Shown one piece after another: positions 1 to 7,520 of a stretch of 16,441 bases of DNA. Source of the DNA: Spirogloea muscicola (lineage: Eukaryota > Streptophyta > Zygnematophyceae > Spirogloeales > Spirogloeaceae); contig WELB01000129.1 of assembly GCA_009602725.1 (NCBI GenBank), positions 376,197-392,637 of the forward strand, given 5' to 3'. Within the stretch, counting starts at the first letter, position 1. Each line of letters begins with the position of its first letter. The translations under genes were made by a program, and so were the position numbers. The notes under the pieces were generated by a model. The model made no database searches, was not told the origin of the DNA, and saw nothing but the letters and a program-made list of their open reading frames with translations.

Positions 1-42
1 CCCCCCCTCTCTCTCTCTCCCCTCCCTGCCTCCCCCCCCCCT
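1..42. repeat. C / CT-rich low-complexity tract
   Basis: Nearly pure C with short CT dinucleotide runs at the very edge of the window. It is a simple-sequence tract with no coding sense. Confidence 0.85.
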
Positions 43-330
43 GTTGAAAGGAGTTGCCAAGGAGATGCCAACACGTCAGATTCTTGCATGGTCGCATTTG
101 GCCTAGCGGTCACAGTGGCCTATCTGGGGCGACCGCGACCCTTTTTGTACCGACCGTCTAGAAACCCAAGTTGAGATTGCACGCTATCCTGCCGCCGCAC
201 CGCGCCGCCGCCACCGCCGCCGCTGTCGAGCGCTGAAGCGGGTCTCCCCGTCGCTCTTGTCGCAAAGCTCTCCTCGCGAGCACCATGGCCTGCCAAGGGC
301 CAAGGCGCCACTAGTTCACGTAGTATCAGA

Positions 331-1318
331 GGAGGCCTGGAGGGCCTGCGGCAGTTTGACGGCACCAACTGGACCATCTGGAAGGAGATGGTGGAGCTGG
401 CCATGGGCCGCCTTGGTCCACTGGCCATCTTACAGGGGCCAGAGGCAGAGCCGGTGCCGCAGGAAGACGATGCGGCTGCCTCGGAAGCGCTGCAGAAAGT
501 GCAGGCGGAGGCAGAGTCACTGCCTCTACCGTCTGCAGTGCAGCCTCAACGTCACACAGCTGAGGCTGGTGGTGGGAAAGAAGACGCCGGCAGAGATTTG
601 GGCAACGCTGTGCAAGGAGTACGGGAAGACTCCGCAGATAAGTATCAGCATCCTGCTGAGGACTTTCGCCACCATGGCAATAGGACCAGCAGAACCGGTA
701 TCCTCGTATGCCCCTAGAAGTGGGAAGGCGTGGGAGTTGGATGCAGCAGGGCAGGTCATCTTTCCGGACATGCTGGTGGCACACCTGTTTCAGAGTCTTC
801 CGGCGAGATTCCATCACACAATGGAGACGCTGCAGATATACAAATCTCCACTATCTTATGACGACTTTTGACGACTTCTGCATAAAGCGCCTTCAGGGTG
901 TTGAGGACCTTCAAAGACAACGGGATCGGAAGAGTCTATGATAGAAGGTAGTGCTTTCTAGCAGTCGGGAGTCTGATGTATATCATGTTAGGAACTCGTC
1001 CCGATATTACTGTAGCTGTTGGTTAAGTCAGTCATTATATGTTCAATCCTGGTTTGTCCCATTCTGAGGGGCACAGTAAATCTGAGTATTGTATGTCAAA
1101 GTCCTTCTATGCAGTCTTGGCAGATGCAACACAATATTTTCCTTGGATACACTGACTCGGACTGGGGTAGTGATCTAGGGACAGACGGTCTACAACTGGA
1201 TACATGCTTCTGCTCACTGGAGGTGCGGTATCGGTTAGCAGCAAGAAGCAGGCGACGACTGTGGCGCTGTCGTCGACAGAAGCAGAATACACGGCTGCCA
1301 CGCACGCCGTCAAGGAGG
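331..1318 (+). mobile_element. Ty1/Copia fragment A (gag joined to RNase H, decayed)
   Basis: The first half (about 331-890) encodes a Copia-type gag: a frame containing LRQFDGTNWTIWKEMVELAM, then after a frameshift near 520-545 a frame containing TPAEIWATLCKEYGK and FPDMLVAHLFQSL. From 967 the sequence switches directly to the end of reverse transcriptase (SLMYIMLGTRPDI), followed by RNase H remnants (YTDSDWG near 1148). Protease, integrase and most of reverse transcriptase are missing. Stops and frameshifts break every part, and the ATG near 284 is followed after nine codons by a stop, so this is a fossil. No LTR is recognisable; 43-330 is probably its decayed 5' side, but nothing there is diagnostic. 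It is paired in inverted orientation with fragment B. Confidence 0.85.
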
Positions 1319-1321
1319 TTG

Positions 1322-2139
1322 TTAACGCAGGGCATGTCTGAGTCGCTGTAGCCAAATGGCCTCCTTGACGGCGTGCGTGGCAGCCGTGTATTCTGCTTCT
1401 GTTGGCGACAGCGCCACAGTCGCCTGCACTTTGCTGCTCCATGATACCGCACCTGCATTGAGCAGAAACACGTATCCAGTTGTAGACCGTCTGTCCTCTA
1501 GATCAATACCCCAGTCCGAGTCAGTGTATCCAAGGAAAACACTGTGTTGCATCTGCGAAGACTGCATAGAAGAGAAGGGCTCGCCCATTGAGGATAGGGG
1601 CTGGAAAAGCCAGCCCAAAAAAGAATGAACAAAGTACGAAGACTGCATAGAAGGACTTTGATATACAAGACTCAGATCCACTGTGCCCCTCACATCTCAT
1701 AATACGCTTTAACTGCCATACAATGGGACAAATTAGGATTGGAAATGTGCGGACTGACTTGACTAACAGCTACAGCAATATCGGGACGAGTTCCCTAACA
1801 TGATGTACATCAGACTCCCGACTGCTAGAGGGCACTACCTTCTATCATAGACTCTTTACAATCCCGTTGTCTTCGAAGGTCCTCAACACCCTGAAGGCGC
1901 TCTACGCAATTGTCAAAAGGTAGTGGAGGTATGTAGTTCTGCAGCGTCTCCATTGTCTGTTGGAATCTCGCCAGAAGACTCTGAAACAGGTGTGCCACCA
2001 GCATGTCCGGAAAGATGACCTGCCCTGCTGCATCCAACTCCTGCACCTTCCCATGCATTCTCAGGGCATACGAGGATACCGACTCTGTTGGTCCCATCGC
2101 CATATTGGCGAAAGTCCTCAGCAGGATGCTGATACTTAT
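1322..2139 (-). mobile_element. Ty1/Copia fragment B (gag joined to RNase H, decayed)
   Basis: On the minus strand, gag residues (MLVAHLFQSLLARFQQTMET; GVEDLRRQRD) occupy about 2139-1850. They are followed at once by the reverse-transcriptase end and a better preserved RNase H: TDSDWG, DRRSTTGYVFLL, AVSWSSK, and TEAEYTAA leading to KEAIWLQRL. The acidic residues of the RNase H core (Asp in YTDSDWG, Glu in TEAEY) are visible. The gag-to-reverse-transcriptase jump is the same as in fragment A, so both descend from one deletion derivative. B keeps a stretch (reading AVKAYYEM, then RGTVDLSLVYQ) that A lost, and carries a 64-bp insertion. Its gag 5' part is cut off at 2139, next to an 11-base C run (2145-2155). 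Confidence 0.87.
1556..1653. mobile_element. 64-bp short insertion with 17-bp target duplications
   Basis: The 17-mer CGAAGACTGCATAGAAG occurs at 1556-1572 and again at 1637-1653. It flanks 64 bp (1573-1636) that are absent from the matching place in Copia fragment A (about 1104-1120, which keeps one copy of the target with a single change). The insert has a perfect 7-bp stem, GGGCTGG with CCAGCCC (near 1598-1616), followed by an A-rich stretch. A duplication of this length suits target-primed retroposition. The insert codes for nothing obvious. Confidence 0.75.
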
Positions 2140-2144
2140 AACCA

Positions 2145-2155
2145 CCCCCCCCCCC
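2145..2155. repeat. Poly-C run at the edge of Copia fragment B
   Basis: Eleven consecutive C residues directly beside the point where similarity between the two Copia arms stops. It may mark a rearrangement junction or be simple slippage. Confidence 0.7.
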
Positions 2156-2536
2156 TTCTTCCTCCCCTTCCTGATCTCTATCCCCATTGACCATGTCTAT
2201 CAGCTGTCCAACCACCAGACATGCGGAGCTTCTGCTGGTCGCCTTCGCCCGCTCTTGTCAAAGTCAGTCAGAGTGGAGACAGTTGTGACTTGCACATACA
2301 CACTGCTCGTGTCAACGCTGGCCAGTGCACAAAGCTCGGGGGGTGTATATTTCCCCAAATGCATGACAATGAAGTTGACCTTGCCGGGGTCATGAGGGCT
2401 TCCCTCAGGCTAAGTAGGCCGCTGGCCTCTTTGCAAGCATTGGGCCAACTGTAAAGTCAGACTGTCCATGGGAGGTCTCCATGGAGGCGAGCTCGGCAAA
2501 GGGAGGGCTAAGGGTGTCAATGCAGCAGAGGTCCTG
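2156..2536. other. Gene-free stretch between Copia fragment B and the kinase gene
   Basis: No exon, repeat or motif could be supported here. The short open frames on the plus strand have no recognisable content. The part next to 2537 should be the 3' untranslated region of the minus-strand gene, but no clear AATAAA or TGTAA polyadenylation signal was seen. Confidence 0.5.
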
Positions 2537-5500
2537 CTAAAGCTCAAAACTGGAGTCCTTCACGAAATTAACACACGACTGGCTGGCCAGCGTGTCCTTG
2601 GCGATGGTGATGTCCTTCCTGATCCTTGCGACAAGCTCATCTGTACGACAAAGCGCAGGTCCGGCATCAGATTTGAGTGCAACTTATATGAGACATTCTC
2701 TGCAACTGGAGCAGACCAAGGAAACTTTGCAGTTACCTACCAATCCTGGTCAGCGGCCTTCTAGTGGACATTCACTCGTGACCGTAACAGACCGCTGCAC
2801 ACACTGTATAGAAGCTTGCTTGCTTGTATGTTGCAGCTTAGCAGCAAAGCCTGCTATATACTTAAGGCTGGCCCCTAAAACCCAAATATATATTGTGAAC
2901 AATCTAAAAGAGAGCTCTTAAGAGAGTGGCCAAGCGTCATCCATGCAGCCATGCTAAAGCACCGGACCTAGAGAGCTGAACCGCATCTCCTGGCGGATAA
3001 ATCCCAGGACAACCACACGGAGCTCCTCGCCATAGAAGTCCCGGCCGAAGTCGTGGAGGATGTGGACTTCCTACAATAGCACCAGGGCCAGATGGATCAG
3101 ATGACTGAAAGGCAGCCAACACAGAAGATGTAATGACTGACGTGTGCATGTACAGATGCACATTGGCAATCTAATGATGAGGCTCGGATGTTGGCCCTCA
3201 TAACGCAAGCATACACTGTGGTTAACTTAACCCTTGCTCCATTGCTGACTACGTTTTCAAAGGACATCCTTGATTGTTGCAGCGTAAGGCCAAAGGCCAA
3301 AGAGGTGCACCACTGTGGTGCCCTTGCCGTCCACGAATGTCGGCCGCTCGCCAACATTCATCACCATCTGGTGCACCCCCCTATCAAGGTCGTCAGCGAG
3401 CAGCTGGGCAAAGCCAAAGTACACGCCCTTTGCTAGGCCCTTCAGCTCCTCCTCGAGCTCCTCTGGCGGGAGGTTTGCTGTTCGATCGCAGGCAAAAATA
3501 TCCTTTTCATCAGAGGCCTCAGACTGGTATGTACAGCTGCCAATGCAATAGGGCGACAATAAGTGGCATCAAAGAGCGGTACTATATGGGTACTCTAGCA
3601 TTCAAGACGGCCTTGGCCATCATCCAGACTGCTTGCTAGGAGCAAGAAGACAAAGTCTGAATCTAGTAACTCACATGGGTATTCAAACCCAATCTTTCCT
3701 ATGCTATAGGGGTCAGTGCTTGAAGATTTATATCAGTCCAAAGCCATAGCCAGTGGCGCTGACCAGTGGGAATGCCCATCTGCTTGCTGCCCCTGCCAAA
3801 GCCGCTCACAACCTTGCCGCGCATCCGCAGTGGTGCCCCTTGGAAGGAGAATGACCCTCCTGTGCCGCCAGACGACAGGCTCAGAGTTATCGTTCTGCAA
3901 CACCATGCGCAGGCCTTACCAGTTCCTCACGCAAACTAGGCCTGCTCCATCAATATTGTGTAAGTCACTTCATTTGCAATGCTTAATGAAAATACGATGG
4001 GGCCCTCACTTAGACTGTCGTCCTCAGACTGCACGCTAGCCCCAGGCTTCTGTCCTTCACAACACGAAGCAAACTGCTAGAGTCAACAGGTCATGCACTG
4101 ACCAAGCTCAGCTGACATGTCACACTCAAGCAACATAGCAGAGAGCTTGCCAAAACATGAGGTGAGCATAATAGAAGTATTAGAACCAGAAAACCTAGGT
4201 CCGTTGCAAGAGTGACCAGTACACTGACTGTGAGGACGGCAAGGTACAGGTCGGACTTGTCCAGAAGGCTGGTGACGCTCAGCTGCAGCCCTTCAGCGAG
4301 TGCTGCCAGCTCTGCAGCATTTGGTAGGAGGTGGGGAACTATGTCGGGGCCATCACGCTGAAGGTGCTCCACGTACTCCTTACCGAGCGGGTCGCTGATC
4401 ACAATCCTCCCACCTGCGGTGACCGAGCAGCGGCACTGTTCAAAGGCTGATCAGGCCATTTGCTGCACACTTGGTGGAAAATAAGCAAGGTGGCATACAG
4501 CACCTTAACAATGCCTAAGCCTTGGATTTGGAATCTGGACTGCGCGTAGGAGTCGGGTGCAGGATATGAGTTGTGTAATCAGACATTAAGTATCTGTAGC
4601 TGAAGGGAGATTGAGTTGAGACCAAGGGGCAGGCAGGTGGAGTGGAGGTGGCTCAAGGACAATGTACGGCACCGGACAGCTGACCAAGTAGCTGCGCCAG
4701 CAGAAGAGATAGACTGGGAGTACAACTTCAACGAGTTACAGCCCTAGTCATGTACGGTTGCGTAACTAAGACGTCTCTGCAGATGGGAATGCTTGAACCT
4801 GCCTGACCTCAGGCGAGTGCTGCACAATATGGCATCAAGTATCCCAAATCGATGGATACTGATAAGAGGATCAGGGAGGAAGCCCCAAGTCATAGCTAAG
4901 CTCCTTGAAGTTGTCCTGCACCTGAAGCCTGACATGACACGCTACATCTTCTGTGCTGGCAACAGAAAGGTGAATGCAGACCTGCAACTGCGACATTCAC
5001 TGATGAGCAAGAGTACACGGCTGTGTAATAGACAGCGCGTAAATCGCGTATATAATCGCGTACACAGGCGTCGCGTACACAAGCGCGTACTTGTTGCTGC
5101 TTGGTCCATATGAACAAATCCACGACCGGCGGCAGGTCGTCCAGGCGAGCTTTGCACGCGCCAGCGAGCGCCTGCTTACACCTTATACCGACCCGCCAAA
5201 CGTCTGACCATCTGCAGTCTTGCTTTAAATACCGCACTACGATTTGACACTAACCCATATGCCTCACACCTTGACCCACGGAGCACCCGGCCAGCGCTGA
5301 AGTGCTCGCTCACCTGGCTTGGCAAGAGCCGCAGCCGCAGCCAGCGCGCTGCGCTGGGAGTGCATGTTGCCGAAGACGCCGTTGAAGAAGACGGCGTCGA
5401 AGGGGCCGTGCTCGCCGGTGGCCGGCAGGTCGACGATGTCGCCGTGCCAGCAGCGGACGGCGTCGTGCCGCTCCTTGAGGGCGCCCAGCATTGCCTCCGA

Positions 5501-6112
5501 GAGGTCGACGGCCAGGACCTCCTCGGGGCCGGCCCGCAGAATCATGGGGGCCAGCATGCCGGCACCCGCTCCGCAGTCCAGCACGCGAGACCCAGGCCCG
5601 AGCTCTGCGCCCACGATTGGGTCTGGGGTTTAGGCTTTAGGCTCGGATTCACTGTTGTGTCCACTCCATGATGCGCCGCTCAGTGGTTCAACTTCCATGC
5701 AGCACAGTTACAGTTAGGCTTGAGCTTCCATGAGATCCCGTCCAGCGTCACAGCTCTAAGTATGGGCCACTGCGCAGCGCGTGGGGCTCAGGCTTTGGGG
5801 TTTAGGCGTAAGGCTTTTGACATTGGGGTTCCAGGTTGGGCTCGTGAACGCAGCGATGGGTTCCAGCAGCTCGGCCCTCTCACCCGCGGCGGCGACGATG
5901 TCGTGCAGCCGCGCCTGGATCTCGTCCGGCGGCGGCCCCGTGAAGTACGCGGAGCTGCGGTCGAAGTAGGCCGCCTGCGCCCGGTTGTGGCGGCGCCGGT
6001 CGTCGTCCTCCGCCGCCGCCGCGCCAGCGCCGCCGGAGGCGGCGGCGGCGCCCTCGTCATCCTCGCCGCGCTGNCGCGCGAGCAGCCCCGCCGGCGCCCC
6101 AGCGGCGGCCAT
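2537..6112 (-). CDS. Class I SAM methyltransferase-riboflavin kinase fusion, eight exons
   Basis: Predicted exons (minus strand): 6112-5884, 5622-5314, 4413-4229, 4028-4010, 3859-3764, 3477-3311, 3070-2968, 2640-2537. They total 1212 nt, or 403 residues, and all introns are GT-AG. The N-terminal half is a Rossmann-fold methyltransferase: motif I VLDCGAGAG (about 90-98), acidic VDLS (115-118), GDIVDLP (137-143), FDAVFFNGVFGN (151-162), KPGGRIVISDP (178-188). The C-terminal half is a full riboflavin kinase (ATP + riboflavin to FMN): GKVVSGFGRGSK (262-273), PTANLP (278-283), GVYFGFA (297-303), NVGERPTF (320-327), and EVHILHDFGRDFYGEEL (336-352) with the probable catalytic Glu336, then the closing helix DELVARIRKDI. 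The start is the ATG in a good context at 6112; an N at 6074 lies in exon 1. The methyltransferase substrate is unknown. The domain calls are firm; the linker exons (4028-4010 and the start at 3859) rest on phase and splice sites only, so two adjacent genes remain possible. Confidence 0.8.
5034..5090. repeat. Cluster of CGCGTA words in the largest intron
   Basis: The word CGCGTA recurs five times at 10-15 bp spacing inside the 900-bp second intron of the fusion gene, alternating with AT-rich spacers. It is an imperfect tandem array of unknown role. Confidence 0.6.
5619..5835 (+). repeat. Degenerate telomere-like words in intron 1
   Basis: Two patches (about 5619-5645 and 5786-5835) contain repeated GGGGTTTAGGC and GGCTTTAGG-type words, close to the plant-type telomeric unit TTTAGGG, on the plus strand. 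Both lie in intron 1 of the fusion gene, and the first abuts its 3' splice site. Unrelated bases separate the words, so this is a decayed or scattered array. Confidence 0.6.
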
Positions 6113-6308
6113 GGATGGCGCCAAGTCTAGGGGTTTAGGCTCAGGGTTTGGGGGACGGATCTCTCAGCAGGCATAGGGTTTGGGATGAGGGATTACGGGT
6201 TGCAGGGATTTGGGTTCAAGGCTTAGGTTTTTTAGGCCTGCTGTGAGATCCGCTCCGCAGCTCCCGCGACGAGGTCGCTGTCGTCAACGCTCGGTTGCCG
6301 CAGCTGCT
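6113..6308. promoter_or_regulatory. Divergent promoter region between the fusion gene and the small plus-strand gene
   Basis: Only 196 bp separate the two ATG codons that face away from each other. From 6128 to 6237 the stretch is full of TTTAGGG-like words (GGGGTTTAGGC, CAGGGTTTGGG, CATAGGGTTTGGG, GGCTTAGG), similar to the telo-box seen in plant promoters. The remainder is GC-rich. No TATA element stands out. Regulatory use is inferred from position. Confidence 0.45.
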
Positions 6309-7173
6309 ATGGCAAACCTCGAAGCGTATGGATTATGTCGACAGAGGATTGCTCTCTGTATTAGAAACAGCCCTCCCCATGTGAGAAAGAAAGACTCTTC
6401 CAGTAGAGGGCGATGGCTGTGGTTGGCCAGCCCACCAAAAGGATGAAGAGAGCTCGAAGGGGCCAGATAAGCGCCAAGCACACAGCGACTCAGGTGACCA
6501 GAGACCAGAATTATAATGTAAGGCAATGGTTGTGAAATGCCAGCCCAAAGGACTGTACCAGCCAAATAGATTGGACGGGTCTTCGTCACTTCCCCTGACA
6601 GTGCTTGGCCGACTTTAACTGCCGGCCCTCCAGCCTCAGTGCTGGCAAAGGTCTGCCCTGGTGGCCCACTCAGACTGGGCCTGCTTGTAGGCCTCGATTC
6701 AGCACTGCTTGCATAACGTAGAATTGTTGGAGGCCGTGAACCTGGCTGCAGTGACAATGCAATTGTGCTGCCAGCGAGGTCTTTGGTCAAGGATGACTTC
6801 CGCCACGTAAGTGCTACAACTCGAATACCAGCGGGGCTGACTGGTCATGCCACTGCCTGATACAGGCGGCACTCTGCACCGGCCACTGAGCATCGTGAAG
6901 CTCATGAACTGGCCCATGTGCTGGGTGGGCCATAGCAAAAGCTTGCAAGATCGTCAGGAGTGATTTCAATGATGTGGTTAAGATCAGTGGTGTTTGTCTC
7001 TCCATCTTGCAAAGACTAACCTGTTGCCTGCTATAGGCAATGGAGGCAATCAGGTGTAAACTGCCTCCATCCTACAATCAAGCTGTCTCCTCTTCACTGA
7101 CTCAGCAAGATGTTGCTTCTACTGTACATGTCTGCCTGAGCTGATTCGTGGGCACGAAGTTGTGGTCAAATGA
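6309..7173 (+). CDS. Tentative multi-exon gene for a small unidentified protein
   Basis: I do not recognise the product. Exon 1 (6309-6380) begins with an ATG after a GC-rich leader and encodes MANLEAYGLCRQRIALCIRN plus four residues, ending at GTGAGA. Further candidates are 6602-6650 (after a pyrimidine-rich acceptor), 6733-6806 (NAIVLPARSLVKDDFRH, ending at a perfect GTAAGT), 6950-6989 (IVRSDFNDVVKIS), 7037-7053, and 7141-7173 (LIRGHEVVVK and a TGA stop). Together they give 285 nt, or 94 residues, in frame. The strongest evidence is the exon ending at 6806 and its phase match to 6950. The weakest points are the acceptor at 6732, the 47-bp intron 6990-7036 and the 17-nt exon. The gene is divergent from the fusion gene and convergent with COQ6. 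No membrane segment or targeting peptide is evident. Confidence 0.4.
6405..6475 (+). repeat. Copy of the short hairpin repeat family, inside a predicted intron
   Basis: The core TGGCTGTGGTTGGCCAGCCC (6414-6433) forms a GGCTG/CAGCC stem. It is followed by an A-rich part and CGAAGGGGCCAGATAAGCG, matching the repeat at 15401-15478 and, in its core, the insertion at 1573-1636. It lies wholly inside the predicted first intron (6381-6601) of the small plus-strand gene. Confidence 0.5.
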
Positions 7174-7520
7174 ATGGGTAGAAATGTTGCAACTATGACA
7201 ACTCTATTACAATGAACCAACAAAGTCTTTGCAAAGTGAACCGACCTTCTTCAACAAGGAGGATTCTTTGCACAGAGTGCATGTTAGCAACAATGAGTGC
7301 TCCATTCAGCACAAAGGCCTCAATAGAAGAGGTAAGTAGTAGGTAAGTAAGAGGTATAACTTGTTCTGCAATTCAAGATAAGCTGCAGCCTTGGCTAAGG
7401 GGAAGCAGTGACAAAATCATGTCAAACTGCCTCCTAGATCAAGAAGCAAATCTGCCTAGAACCTAGCAATCGCTTTTCCTGTCAAGCTGCTGCATAGGAG
7501 GAGGTGAAGTACACCAATTG
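7174..7520. other. Convergent intergenic stretch
   Basis: This separates the stop of the tentative small gene from the stop of COQ6, so it should hold both 3' ends. It is AT-richer than the exons. No exon, canonical poly(A) signal or structured repeat was found beyond a GGTAAGTAGTAGGTAAGTAA duplication near 7330. Confidence 0.5.

Larger units (their letters stand above)
638..2139. repeat. Long inverted repeat formed by Copia fragments A and B
   Basis: Left arm 638-1318 and right arm 1360-2139 are reverse complements apart from point changes, an A-specific deletion in the upstream RNase H part, and the B-specific insertion at 1573-1653. The spacer is only 41 bp (1319-1359). A transcript through the region could fold into a hairpin of about 0.7 kb. 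Confidence 0.85.

Noticed and set aside
257-871. Host gene starting at 257
   Set aside because: The protein content is Copia gag with a frameshift and no valid ATG-started frame.
4091-4228. Read-through of the methyltransferase exon as a hydrophobic C-terminus
   Set aside because: The frame stays open to a TGA at 4091, but this extension is not methyltransferase-like and a good GTCAGT donor precedes it. Retained only as the alternative if the two domains are separate genes.
6431-6493. Additional exon (reading PTKRMKRARRGQ) in the small plus-strand gene
   Set aside because: It keeps the frame, but would need a 50-bp intron and overlaps the dispersed hairpin repeat, so it is more likely intronic.
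6284-6790. Long minus-strand open frame opposite the small plus-strand gene
   Set aside because: It contains no ATG at all and no family motif. It is antisense to better supported plus-strand exons with proper splice sites.
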